Positions 29,166-37,138 are shown, numbered from the stretch's first letter. The stretch: 64,000 bases of DNA from Candidatus Thiomargarita nelsonii (GCA_000785145.2 JSZA02000011.1:16680-80679); one strand, 5' to 3'. The notes: generated by a model not told the origin, from the sequence alone. Numbers and translations are program-made.

Positions 29166-29221
29166 TTGACATAAACAAATCACTTATTTATAATGATTGC
29201 CGCATTAGTCGAATCGACTAA
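29166..29221 (+). promoter_or_regulatory. Promoter and 17-bp operator of the KilA-N gene
   Basis: TTGACA (29166-29171), a 17-bp spacer and TATAAT (29189-29194) form a consensus sigma-70 promoter. Just downstream, around the expected start of transcription, is the perfect palindrome TTAGTCGA-A-TCGACTAA (29205-29221), a likely operator. Confidence 0.8.
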
Positions 29222-29319
29222 AATTTATGTTTATGCAACACTTAGAAGTGGCGGTTTCCATAGCCGACCAAAGCACATTGGAAACCACCTTAACAATAAT
29301 CATAAGCAGGAAAATTGTC

Positions 29320-29845
29320 ATGAATAATATATCAACTATTAGTCGTGAATTCAACGGCACAAAAATCACCCAGCGTAGTGATGGGTATCTTGACGCGACT
29401 GCAATGTGCAAAGCGACGGGTAAATTATTTGCTGATTATCGTCGGCAACATGCAAACCCTGGCCCTCAACAACGCCATGCCTCTGAAAGAGTTCGGAGTC
29501 AATCTGCTAGAAACTTGGGGCGTCAATGGGCTTAAAGCAGATACCCAAGAGCAGACCTTGACAATTTCTGACATCGCCAAGCGGCTTGCTATCAAACCGA
29601 GGCAAATCAATCCGCTCCTCACAAAAATTGGGCTACAAACCGCAAACCGTGATCATAAAGAGAGACTCTACTACGAACTAACAAACCGAGGCAAGGAACA
29701 CGGGGTTTACTTGGATACTGGCAAGAAACATAAAACAGACGGCTGCCCTGTTAGGCAGATCAAATGGTACGATAGTGCTATTGATTTGGTCAAAACCCAG
29801 CTTGAGGCCGACTTTGTATTGGGTGCAGACACCACTCCCGCCTAA
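29320..29845 (+). pseudogene. KilA-N domain phage regulator, frameshifted
   Basis: From ATG 29320 the frame encodes a KilA-N domain (SREFNGTKITQRSDGYLDAT, MCKATGKLFADYRRQ). Near 29440-29455 the reading frame changes: the downstream frame continues LALNNAMPLKEFGVNLLETW and then the common C-terminal module TLTISDIAKRLAIKPRQINP...RQIKWYDSAI up to 29845. The join looks like a recombination with another regulator copy (compare 33756-33885), since the DNA around ATCGTCGGCAACATGCAAAC matches that copy. Each frame alone is intact on its side. The C-terminal module is nearly identical to that of the Rha-type gene at 30471. Confidence 0.7.
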
Positions 29846-29906
29846 AGAATCTTTCCGTGCATAAAATGCACAATCGAGGTAGCGTGTGAGAGCATTGAAA
29901 ATCAAA

Positions 29907-30016
29907 GAAAGCGAAACGGGTACGACAGGAAGTGGGGCGGATTTGAGTTATACTTTAGAACGTTAGCAGGCTCCAGTCTAAAAATCCTATTTCTTAAAGA
30001 AATAGGATTTTTTTTT
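29907..30016. repeat. Duplicate of the tamB 3' end and terminator
   Basis: 29907-29966 repeats the last 20 codons of tamB, including its TAG stop, and 29980-30016 repeats its terminator. The offset to the original (28755) is 1152 bp, marking the left edge of the second regulator module. Confidence 0.9.
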
Positions 30017-30037
30017 GCTGAGTGTTGAAAAGCCACC

Positions 30038-30271
30038 TTAGTCCGGTGTAACCGCTTTCCAGTTTTTGTGCTTTGCTTGGGCGTACCAATAGAGCACATC
30101 GGCATAAGCCCCTTGGGCCGCGTTCTTTCTTTGCCATAATTTCTCTATTGTTCTTGATTTTGTATGGGGAAAAATCTCAGTCGTCAATTCTTTGAATGTT
30201 ATGTTATGTTGCTCTGCGAAATTTCTAAACCACGTCTTATCTTTCTCTTTAAAATATTGAATATCAGGCAT
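30038..30271 (-). CDS. 77-aa protein paired with Rha regulator (copy B)
   Basis: Paralogue of the 28909-29142 gene: MPDIQYFKEKDKTWFRNF, then TFKELTTEIFPHTK, LWQRKNAAQGAYADVLYWYA and KNWKAVTPD. GAGGAG stands eight bases before ATG 30271. About half of the positions match copy A, so the pair is older than the near-identical C-termini of the adjacent regulators. The function is unknown; the divergent layout suggests it takes part in the regulatory switch. Confidence 0.65.
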   Translation of the reverse strand: MPDIQYFKEKDKTWFRNFAEQHNITFKELTTEIFPHTKSRTIEKLWQRKNAAQGAYADVLYWYAQAKHKNWKAVTPD

Positions 30272-30304
30272 ATTTATTTCTCCTCAAAAAATAAAAAAAA
30301 ATGG

Positions 30305-30361
30305 TTGACTTACGAAAATAGTGTAGTACAATAGCCACCGTTCTACGAAAATAAGGTAGTT
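30305..30361 (+). promoter_or_regulatory. Promoter and paired operators of the Rha-type gene
   Basis: TTGACT (30305-30310), a 16-bp spacer and TACAAT (30327-30332). Two direct copies of TACGAAAATAxxGTAG begin at 30311 and 30344, 33 bp apart (about three helical turns). One lies between the promoter boxes and the other downstream of the -10, as expected for repressor sites. Confidence 0.72.
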
Positions 30362-30470
30362 TTTTTGCACAAGAATTTAATTTTTTTTGAGAAATAAGTA
30401 GTGACTATCGAAATCGACTCCAATCAACACCGATAGCCGCTACAACAATTACCAATAGGAGGTTATTGTT

Positions 30471-31355
30471 GTGAGTAATAATACCCAGATTTCGTATAAA
30501 TCGCAAGTAGTCAATATCATCAATATTGATGGTACTTTCCGTGTTGATAGTCGCCTAATCGCACAGCGGCTTAGCATTCAACATCGTAATTTTATTGAAA
30601 ATATTCGCAAATATTCAAGCGAATTCCATCAGTTAGGAATACTTCCGTTTCAAACGGAAGAAATCAACGGGCGCGGTCAGCCTGAAAAATACGCCCTCCT
30701 CAACGAAGACCAAACCATCTTCGCTCTCACCTTATCGCGCAACACGCCCGAAGTCGTCCAATTGAAATTGGATTTAACGGTGGCCTTTAAAAATGCACGA
30801 CAAGTTGCTACGCAATCCGCCGATAAAATGGTCATCTACACCAACAGAGAGCTAATGGAGGAGGTTGCGGAGACATTCAAAGCCTACGCCACAATTTGTT
30901 TCAGAGGCAAAAGTTTTTGCGGGTACTTATTCGCAAAAACTTTTGCCTCTGAATGTATTGGCGTAACGGGCAATCAACTTACTCTTGCAGCCAATAACGC
31001 AACAATCAAACACACTGGCATCAACCCATTAGAAAGCATGGGTCTAACTCACCTAAGTGCTGATACCCAAGAGCAAACCTTGACAATTTCTGACATCGCC
31101 AAGCGGCTTGATATCAAACCTCAGCAAATCAATCCGATCCTCACAAAGATTGGGCTACAAACCGCAAACAGGGATCATAAAGATCGACTCTACTACGAAC
31201 TAACAAACCTCGGCAAGGAACACGGGTTTTACTTGGATACTGGCAAGAAACATAAAACAGACGGCTGCCCTGTTAGGCAGATCAAGTGGTACGACAGTGC
31301 TATTGAATTGGTCAAAACCCACCTTGAGGCCGACTTTGTATTGGGTGCCGCCTAA
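30471..31355 (+). CDS. Rha-family phage regulatory protein
   Basis: A 294-aa protein from GTG 30471 with AGGAGG nine bases upstream. Residues ~8-115 are a Rha (pRha) domain: RVDSRLIAQRLSIQHRNFIE, GQPEKYALLNEDQTIFALTL and LDLTVAFKNAR. The C-terminal ~110 residues are the module shared with the KilA-N pseudogene (ISDIAKRLDIKPQQINPILT, TKIGLQTANRDHKDRLYYEL, KWYDSAIELVKTHLEADFVL). In temperate phages Rha proteins regulate lytic growth. Between the two domains lies a 54-bp fold-back (30900-30953) that stays in frame, so the protein can still be made. Its partner is the divergent 77-aa gene. Confidence 0.8.
   Translation: MSNNTQISYKSQVVNIINIDGTFRVDSRLIAQRLSIQHRNFIENIRKYSSEFHQLGILPFQTEEINGRGQPEKYALLNEDQTIFALTLSRNTPEVVQLKLDLTVAFKNARQVATQSADKMVIYTNRELMEEVAETFKAYATICFRGKSFCGYLFAKTFASECIGVTGNQLTLAANNATIKHTGINPLESMGLTHLSADTQEQTLTISDIAKRLDIKPQQINPILTKIGLQTANRDHKDRLYYELTNLGKEHGFYLDTGKKHKTDGCPVRQIKWYDSAIELVKTHLEADFVLGAA
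30900..30953 (+). repeat. Perfect 22-bp inverted repeat inside the Rha gene
   Basis: The arms 30900-30921 and 30932-30953 are exact complements (CAGAGGCAAAAGTTTTTGCG core) around a 10-nt loop. The segment is in frame (encoding FRGKSFCGYLFAKTFASE) and falls at the linker between the Rha and C-terminal domains. Length 54 bp = 18 codons. Confidence 0.9.
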
Positions 31356-31425
31356 AGAATCTATCTGCCTTTTGTTGACTCGCAAATAATTAGAGCAAAG
31401 CCCCTTGGCACAAGGGGCGGATTTA

Positions 31426-31612
31426 AGTGAATGACCTTGCTTTTCAAAATGGAAATCCAGATGCCTTGAGAAGGCACGTCAAGCTTGAGCCATGCTTGTG
31501 TCAATAGATTGTCTAATTTGTCATTTGGGATAGCTTGTTGGGCACTGAGCCGTTTTTGTTTTAGGCTCGCCCATTTGATGGCACTATTGCCCATGTCGAT
31601 TAAAAGCTTCAT
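31426..31612 (-). pseudogene. Truncated coaX copy with internal deletion
   Basis: The minus strand from 31612 encodes MKLLIDMGNSAIKWASLKQK and continues to VPSQGIW, almost identical to the start of the intact coaX at 34794. At about 31450 it jumps to sequence matching 34170-34195 (AGTGAATAACCTTGCTTTTC region), so the middle of the gene is missing. It shows that the coaX locus was partly duplicated. Confidence 0.85.
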
Positions 31613-31707
31613 AGATTTTAATGTATTTTGTTTAATTACCTTTTAAAAAAACATCCGCCCGCTGAAGTAGTAATTCTAAACGATCTGCTAGTATAATATT
31701 TGACAGT

Positions 31708-31797
31708 ATTTCTCAATGTTGCCTTTATTTGTTATTATCGTTGAGCAAATTTGATTTGACGTCTTATGCAATTTTTATACAAGTTATCAGTTATCGC
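31708..31797. repeat. 90-bp direct repeat, left copy
   Basis: TTTCTCAATGTTGCC...TTATTATCG and GTTGAGCAAATTTGATTTGA...TTATCAGTTATCG are repeated at 32707-32739 and 32821-32882. Together they bracket the small gene and pseudogene pair at 31840-32616. Confidence 0.85.
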
Positions 31798-31839
31798 GAT
31801 TTTTTATTGAATTTTCATAACGAAAGGGGAATTGAACTT

Positions 31840-32025
31840 ATGGATATTAAAGAAATTACTGAGAACATGACTCAAACGATGGAAAAAATGACGCAAAAAG
31901 AAAAATTTGACCTGTTTCTATCCGCAAAGATCATCGATAAAGATGGTTATTATCACCCTGATTTCTTTTCTGAATCAACGGTTAAAGCAGATAGAGAGGC
32001 GAAAACAGCATTTAGGAAGCAATAA
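31840..32025 (+). CDS. 61-aa antitoxin-like partner of the ART-type gene
   Basis: MDIKEITENMTQTMEKMTQK, then EKFDLFLSAKIIDKDGYYHP and DFFSESTVKADREAK. The start at 31840 has AAAGGGG upstream; the frame is open further up but only across the direct repeat. It ends 3 bp before the next gene. A short protein of this type before an ART-like gene has the layout of a toxin-antitoxin operon. The pairing is inferred from position only. Confidence 0.55.
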   Translation: MDIKEITENMTQTMEKMTQKEKFDLFLSAKIIDKDGYYHPDFFSESTVKADREAKTAFRKQ

Positions 32026-32027
32026 TT

Positions 32028-32616
32028 ATGATGTATCGCAACCAACTGGTTTACGGCTTCCATGGTATTGATAAAGACATTGGTTTACGGATTCTGAGTC
32101 ACGAACAAGAGTTTAAACGTAGTAATAACCGATATGATTGGTTAGGTGAAGGCATAAAACAATCTCGCCAGAGCCTGGCAATATGCTGAAACCGCAATAA
32201 AAATAAAAAATAGCTCTATAAAAACGCCTTATGTTTTAGGTGCCATTTTAGAGCTTGGTAATTGTTTAGACCTTTTAAATCAAGAGCACTTAGCTCTTCT
32301 GGAAAAATCATATGATTTATTGAAAAAAGGTTTATTAGCAGAAGGAAAACCATTGCCGAAAAATACCGGCTTCAATAAAAATGACTTTGATTTCAAGAAA
32401 CGGCAATTAGATTGTGCCGTGATTCGTATGGCGCATAGCTATATGCAGACATCTCAGGGCACTCATTTTGATTCAGTCCGAGCGGCTTTTTGGGAAGGTG
32501 ATGAACTCTATGAGGGAGCGGGTTTTAGAAAACAAAATCATATACAAATTGCTATATTGAATCCGAATTGTATCAAAGGGGTTTTCTTGCCAAGGGATAA
32601 AGTTTCATATCCCTAG
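32028..32616 (+). pseudogene. ADP-ribosyltransferase-like toxin gene, broken
   Basis: The first frame from ATG 32028 gives MMYRNQLVYGFHGIDKDIGL and NNRYDWLGEGIKQ, then stops near 32185. Homologues of this type read YDWLGxGIYFWE; the YFWE codons are missing and the frame is shifted. The second frame (about 32170-32616) carries YVLGAILELGNCLDLLNQE, RQLDCAVIRMAH, FDSVRAAFWEGDELY and NPNCIKGVFLPRD. GFHGxxxxxG...YDWLGxGIYF resembles the H-Y core of DUF3990/PARP-like transferases. The small deletion probably inactivates the enzyme. Confidence 0.65.
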
Positions 32617-32706
32617 AACCTTACCACCTATCAGTTTATCGATAAGTTATGAATTGCGTCGAAACGAAGTAACGCTAGTAAATGACAGACAAGATTTCTG
32701 TAAAAT

Positions 32707-32882
32707 ATTTCTCAATGTTGCCTTTATTTGTTATTATCGCCGCAGAATTTATGGCTCTCAATTTCAGCTTGATAACTGATAACTGATAACGATAGCAAGT
32801 TTTGCATTTGGAGCCTATTACGTTGAGCAAATTTGATTTGACGTCTTATGCAATTTTTATAGCTACAAGTTATCAGTTATCG
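32707..32882. repeat. Right copy of the 90-bp direct repeat, split by an 81-bp insert
   Basis: The two halves match the copy at 31708-31797. The insert 32740-32820 contains tandem GATAACTGATAACTGATAAC. No gene is visible in 32617-32902. Confidence 0.8.
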
Positions 32883-32902
32883 GTAATCACTATTTTTTTT
32901 TC

Positions 32903-33477
32903 TTGAAAAATGATTTTGATGATAAGCCAACAAGCGATGAATTAGTCTTTACAGGGCTAAAAAAATCCTACGCCGTGGGCGAAACAGTCAAACTCGACTT
33001 AGAAGCGCATCTCACCGCCAATAGCCGTTTTGATCGCGCAGACTTGTGGGTAGCTATTGAACTGCCCAGCTCCGACTTCCTGTTTATGACGGCTATGCCC
33101 TTTGATCCATTCAGCCTGACACCACAACACTTTAGAAACTCAGTAGAAAACGCCGAAGCGATATATCACTTATTACAATTTCCAGTGCCAGCGGGTATAG
33201 GGCAATGCCATTAAGTTAAGCTTTTTTGTAGGGTGGGTAGAGCTTCGCTGCACCCACCAAATCGTTGAAACGAAGATCCGGGCGTAAATTTATAACAATG
33301 GTGGGTTTCGCTCTACCCACCCTACAAGATTTCTTAACTTAATGGCATTGGGGTATAGGGGGAGAATACACATTTTATGCCGCCTATATCGAAGAGGGTA
33401 AAAATCCCATCACGGACGGTCTTTTTGTACTGGTGTCCAATCTTGCGGTCGCAGAGACGGTTTTAAGCGATCAGTAA
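32903..33477 (+). pseudogene. C-terminal part of a secreted/surface protein, split by a MITE
   Basis: Removing the 33203-33350 element and one 10-bp target copy restores a continuous frame: FTGLKKSYAVGETVKLDLEA, DLWVAIELPSSDFLFMTAMP, FPVPAGIGGEYTFYAAYIEE and GLFVLVSNLAVAE up to TAA 33475-33477. This Ig-like/filamin-like tail is familiar from the ends of large sulfur-bacterial surface proteins. The N-terminal part is missing, because the repeat region begins just upstream. It is thus both truncated and interrupted. Confidence 0.65.
33203..33350. mobile_element. CAATGCCATTAAG MITE in a coding sequence
   Basis: 148 bp with ends CAATGCCATTAAGTTAAG and complement. The target duplication GGGTATAGGG is perfect (33193-33202 and 33351-33360). 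Confidence 0.93.
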
Positions 33478-33679
33478 CATGTCAGCAGCGTAGAGAGTGT
33501 CCGACGCACATTTTTACCACGCACTGTTAATCTAATGCAGGACAGTGTTTGCAACCCCGTCCGTAATGTTTCGGTCCAGAAACGTGAAACGTTACGAACG
33601 GGATTGCAAATCCCGTCCGGCTAAAACAATAACTACAACTCACGTAGTTATTGATTTTTACTTATCCGATCGATAACCC

Positions 33680-33751
33680 TGAGTACAACGGATTTGGGGA
33701 ATAAACGGATTAAATCATTCAGTGTTTTAAATCCGTTTAATCCCCAAATAT
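33680..33751. repeat. GAGTACAAC MITE, right end lost
   Basis: GAGTACAACGGATTTGGGG with a complementary arm ATCCGTTTAATCCCCAAAT. The outer GTTGTACTC of the right end is missing and the regulator fragment starts directly after it. Confidence 0.7.
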
Positions 33752-33755
33752 CCCA

Positions 33756-33885
33756 ATCCCAAATGCTCGAACACGCCCGCATCAACAAAGAGTTGATGTC
33801 GCTGTTTGGTATCGACGGCAACATGCAAACCCTGGCCCTCAACAACGCCATGCCTCTGAAAGAGTTCGGAGTCAATATGCTATAA
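33756..33885 (+). pseudogene. Fragment of a KilA-N/Rha-type regulator
   Basis: Encodes MLEHARINKELMSLFGIDGN and LALNNAMPLKEFGVNML, then a stop. The DNA from 33832 on closely matches 29450-29530 in the frameshifted KilA-N gene. It is flanked on both sides by GAGTACAAC MITEs and represents the third copy of this regulator region in 5 kb. Confidence 0.75.
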
Positions 33886-33900
33886 ACTTGGGGCGTTAAT

Positions 33901-34066
33901 GGTGAGTACAACGAATGGATGACAACTACCCCTCAAAAAATTATTCCTTGAATTATTTGTTCTCCTCGATTGGTTGTACTCTTAATTAATGTTGTTTGAT
34001 GGTGACAACAAATAATTTATTGAGTCTTTTGTTTTTATTCGTTGTCATCCATTCGTTGTACTCACC
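33901..34066. mobile_element. GTGAGTACAAC MITE overlapping the coaX 3' end
   Basis: 166 bp with inverted ends GGTGAGTACAACGAATGGAT and complement. The right end supplies the last codons (VVSTTNG) and stop codon of coaX. Confidence 0.85.
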
Positions 34067-34794
34067 ACAGCCTTAATTCCCTGTAAGACCAAATCGGGGA
34101 CATATCGATAAGTTCTATTTAATAATGGCTCAAGTGCTGGAACACTGCCCCCTGTGAGTATCAACTTTAGTGAATAACCTTGCTTTTCAAAATGACCTAT
34201 CACATATTCCAACAAGCCTATCACCGCATATAAAATACCCAAGCTAATACCAGTCTGAGTATCCTGTGCTAAGAATGCCTGTTTATCGCGATCCTGTAGC
34301 GTTTGATTGACTTGTATTTGAGTATTACTTAATAAGGCATTGTGCATAGTCGTCACGCCTGGCATGATAATGCCGCCTTGATGATGACCATTAAGCACGT
34401 CTAAGGTAATGGCTGTGCCACAATCAACCACACAAACTGGCCCTTTTTCTAAGTGATGGGCACCAATCAGGGCGAGCCAGCGATCAACGCCTAATTGTTT
34501 GGGATTATCATAAGCGTTTTTGATTCCACATTCATAGCGAGATGTTTTTATAAAAGTCGGATTCAGTTCCCAATGGGTTTTCATCCAATGGGAGAGGATT
34601 TCAGCTTTTTGGGCACCCGCTACGTTGGATACCCAGATACCTTGAGAAGGCACGTCAAGTTTGAGCCATGCCTGTGTTAATAGATTATCTAAACTATCAC
34701 TTTGATAGGGGATAGCTTGTTGGGCACTGAGCCGTTTTTGTTTTAGGCTCGCCCATTTGATGGCACTATTGCCCATGTCGATTAAAAGCTTCAT
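34045..34794 (-). CDS. coaX: Type III pantothenate kinase
   Basis: A 249-aa enzyme phosphorylating pantothenate, the first step of coenzyme A synthesis. MKLLIDMGNSAIKWASL contains the first phosphate-binding DxGN motif; GVDRWLALIGA and VCVVDCGTAITLDVL (second phosphate motif) follow, then GGIIMPGVTTM and LTGGSVPAL. ATG 34794 gives the family start; the longer frame to 34818 lies in repeat sequence. The C-terminus RYVPDLVLQGIKAV is normal, but the last residues VSTTNG and the stop come from the adjacent MITE. A damaged partial copy lies at 31426-31612. Confidence 0.9.
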   Translation of the reverse strand: MKLLIDMGNSAIKWASLKQKRLSAQQAIPYQSDSLDNLLTQAWLKLDVPSQGIWVSNVAGAQKAEILSHWMKTHWELNPTFIKTSRYECGIKNAYDNPKQLGVDRWLALIGAHHLEKGPVCVVDCGTAITLDVLNGHHQGGIIMPGVTTMHNALLSNTQIQVNQTLQDRDKQAFLAQDTQTGISLGILYAVIGLLEYVIGHFEKQGYSLKLILTGGSVPALEPLLNRTYRYVPDLVLQGIKAVVSTTNG

Positions 34795-34833
34795 AGATAC
34801 TTCGTTACTTCGTCTCACCTGTTAATGACTTAG

Positions 34834-35358
34834 CTAATTCAATAAGTTGTTGATTTTTATTATTTTTGCTACCAACATAGCTGATAAAATCGTAATAATT
34901 TCTAAAACGTCTTGCGCAAGTTCTTCTTCAAAAGATAAATTTTCACCCTTGTTAATAATAACCACTTCTACCTGTCGTGCTTCACATAGAGCGAAAACGA
35001 GTTCTGAACCAAAGCGTAATAATCTATCTTTATGAGTTAGAACTAATCTAGTTATTTGACCTTCTAAAATGAGGTCTAATAATCTACGAAGACCTTTTTT
35101 GTTGTAGTTCATTCCAGAACCAAGGTCTTTTATTATTTCAGGTTGCCATCCTTTTTGAGCACAAAAGAGCGATAAGATTTCAATTTGTCTCTTGAGGTCA
35201 TCTTTTTGATCGCGACTAGAAACTCTTGCCTCGGATCGAGTCCCACCAGCGGTTTTTCTATCTGGGAGTAATTGTCCATCCTCTTCCCATTTCCTTAAAG
35301 TTTGAGTAGTTACTCCTAAAGCTGTCGCAGCTTCACCTATTTTGACTAACTTAACCAT
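34834..35358 (-). CDS. IS607-type serine recombinase (TnpA), linker-deleted
   Basis: A 174-aa protein. The N-terminal MerR-like helix-turn-helix (KIGEAATALGVTTQTLRKWE) is followed by a small serine recombinase domain (ARVSSRDQKDDLKRQIEILS, DLGSGMNYNKKGLRRLLDLI, LVLTHKDRLLRFGSEL). In IS607 proteins a linker and a hydrophobic strand separate the two parts; here GGTRSE runs straight into ARVSS, so 15-30 residues are missing although the catalytic Ser of ARVSS is kept. No TnpB/orfB is nearby. It is probably a decayed solo insertion next to coaX. Confidence 0.8.
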   Translation of the reverse strand: MVKLVKIGEAATALGVTTQTLRKWEEDGQLLPDRKTAGGTRSEARVSSRDQKDDLKRQIEILSLFCAQKGWQPEIIKDLGSGMNYNKKGLRRLLDLILEGQITRLVLTHKDRLLRFGSELVFALCEARQVEVVIINKGENLSFEEELAQDVLEIITILSAMLVAKIIKINNLLN

Positions 35359-35401
35359 AAACGTTGACTCCGTTTGAAATAGTGCTGCATACTATCAGAT
35401 A

Positions 35402-35525
35402 GTAAGTACCTTCCCAAGAATTTTTATGTATTTTGGAGTCCAAAGCGGCAGCGTAAGGACGTGGGTTTCCAAAGCTAAAGCTTTGGACTCCAATATCTCC
35501 GATAATTCATGGTTCAGTACTTATT
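35402..35525. repeat. TTAAGTACTGAACC-type element (inverted) with AAGCTAAAGCTTTGG hairpin
   Basis: Reverse-orientation copy of the element at 50591. Its ends (AGTAAGTACC and GGTTCAGTACTTATT) enclose a GGAGTCCAAAG / CTTTGGACTCC core. It separates the recombinase and waaA genes. Confidence 0.75.
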
Positions 35526-35550
35526 AGATTATTCAACAGTGTTATTAGCC

Positions 35551-36801
35551 CTACATTTCTGTTTTATCCAAAATAATTGTCAACAAGCGCTCCAACGCTC
35601 CCCGATTTTTTTCCACAAACAAACGCCCATTCTCCCCCGTTTCCTTTTTAAGCTTGGCATCACCTAAATACACCCCAACCGCCTCCACTAAATCAGCCCC
35701 ATTATTCACCTGTCGAGCCGCCTGCGCCTCTAACAATTGACGACAAATTTCTGCACATTCAAAAACATGAGGACCCATAATAACGGGTAAACTCACGGCA
35801 GCCGGCTCCAATAAATTATGCCCGCCAATCGGTACTAAAGTACCCCCGACAAAGGCGACATCACAAGCCGCATAAAGCAAAGGCAAATCGCCCATCGTAT
35901 CACCTAAATAAATCTCAATTTCTGTATTGACATTGCCTTCACTACGTCTAGCGACAACAAATCGCTTGCACAAAGCCGCAACACGATTAAAACGCTCAGG
36001 GTGACGTGGCACTAATACGAGCAATAAATCCTGAAACTCCTCTTTTAATTGAGAAAAAGCATCAAGCACCGCCTCTTCTTCACCTTCATGGGTACTTGCC
36101 GCAATCCACACGGGACGATTTATTCCCCATTGCTGGCGTAATTCTGCCGCTTTTTCAGAAAAATTGGCTGGTAAACGGCTATCAAATTTGATACTCCCAG
36201 TCGCCTGTACCTTTGAAGGCGCTGCGCCTAATTCAATAAAACGCCCTGCATCCACTTGCGTTTGAGCCGCCACAACGGTCACATTGGACAACATTTGTCG
36301 CGTCAAACCAGCAATCCGTTGATAACCCGCCGCAGAATTGGCCGATAATCTCGCGTTGGCGAGTATCACAGGAATGCGGCGTTGTTGACAGGCATGTAAT
36401 AAATTAGGCCATAATTCCGTTTCCATGATAATGAGCAAACGCGGTTGCACACGCCCTAAAAAGCGTGCCATAGCCCCGGGTAAATCGTAAGGTAAATAAA
36501 GATGACAGACACTATCACCAAAGACTTCACGCACTCGTTGAGAGCCAGTCGGCGTCATCGTTGTCACCAGTATAGTTTGAAAACGGGTACGCAAAGCTCG
36601 GATGAGTGGCACGGCGGCTTGTACTTCTCCCATTGAAACCGCATGTATCCACAGGCTTTGTTGAACGGGTAATGCTGGACCAAAAGAAAAACGTTCTGAC
36701 CAGCGTTGCCAATAAGCAGGGGCTCGCACTCCGCGCCAAAGTAGGCGCAACAGTACAAAGGGGATGATTAAGTAAAAAATAAAACTGTAAATAAAACGCA
36801 T
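35551..36801 (-). CDS. waaA: 3-deoxy-D-manno-octulosonic acid (Kdo) transferase
   Basis: A 416-aa inner-membrane glycosyltransferase adding Kdo to lipid A. The start at ATG 36801 gives MRFIYSFIFYLIIPFVLLRL, a membrane anchor typical of WaaA; the frame extends further but without family resemblance. Diagnostic segments are WIHAVSMGEVQAAVPLIRAL, TTMTPTGSQRV, HLYLPYDLPGAMARFL, LIIMETELWPN, LANARLS, GGTLVPIGGHNLLEPAAVS and PVIMGPHVFE. It implies a lipopolysaccharide outer membrane. Confidence 0.93.
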   Translation of the reverse strand: MRFIYSFIFYLIIPFVLLRLLWRGVRAPAYWQRWSERFSFGPALPVQQSLWIHAVSMGEVQAAVPLIRALRTRFQTILVTTMTPTGSQRVREVFGDSVCHLYLPYDLPGAMARFLGRVQPRLLIIMETELWPNLLHACQQRRIPVILANARLSANSAAGYQRIAGLTRQMLSNVTVVAAQTQVDAGRFIELGAAPSKVQATGSIKFDSRLPANFSEKAAELRQQWGINRPVWIAASTHEGEEEAVLDAFSQLKEEFQDLLLVLVPRHPERFNRVAALCKRFVVARRSEGNVNTEIEIYLGDTMGDLPLLYAACDVAFVGGTLVPIGGHNLLEPAAVSLPVIMGPHVFECAEICRQLLEAQAARQVNNGADLVEAVGVYLGDAKLKKETGENGRLFVEKNRGALERLLTIILDKTEM

Positions 36802-36829
36802 CAATTTTTGCAACTTTTTAATGTATTTT

Positions 36830-36853
36830 GGAGTCCAAAGCTTTAGCTTTGGA
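36830..36853. repeat. GGAGTCCAAAGCTTTAGCTTTGG hairpin
   Basis: Single hairpin upstream of waaA, without the TTAAGTAC ends. Confidence 0.65.
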
Positions 36854-36934
36854 TTTATAATATCAGCTTGCAAAAAAGCAAGCTATATGATCTAATATTT
36901 CTTAAAAGAACCTGTTTAAAAAAGAGGTGAAACC

Positions 36935-37138
36935 ATGAAATTAGTAGGTGGATTAGTCTGTTTAACAAGTGGATTAATATTTATAATAATTGGTGGGATC
37001 TTATCTATTTTTGCCAATGTGCAAACTTATGTTTGGATTATCATGCTCGTTCTAGGATTTTTGTTGATGTTTAGTAGTGGATATAGTACGAGAGAGGAGG
37101 ATGATAATGAACAATATGCACTTGATCGTCCAAGATAA
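36935..37138 (+). CDS. Small two-helix membrane protein
   Basis: A 67-aa protein: LVCLTSGLIFIIIGGILSIF and YVWIIMLVLGFLLMFSSG form two membrane helices, followed by an acidic tail (STREEDDNEQY). RBS AGAGGTG stands 6 bases upstream. The last codons (DRPR) and stop lie in a GTCCAAGATAAATCTTGGAC palindrome. The function is unknown. Confidence 0.65.
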   Translation: MKLVGGLVCLTSGLIFIIIGGILSIFANVQTYVWIIMLVLGFLLMFSSGYSTREEDDNEQYALDRPR

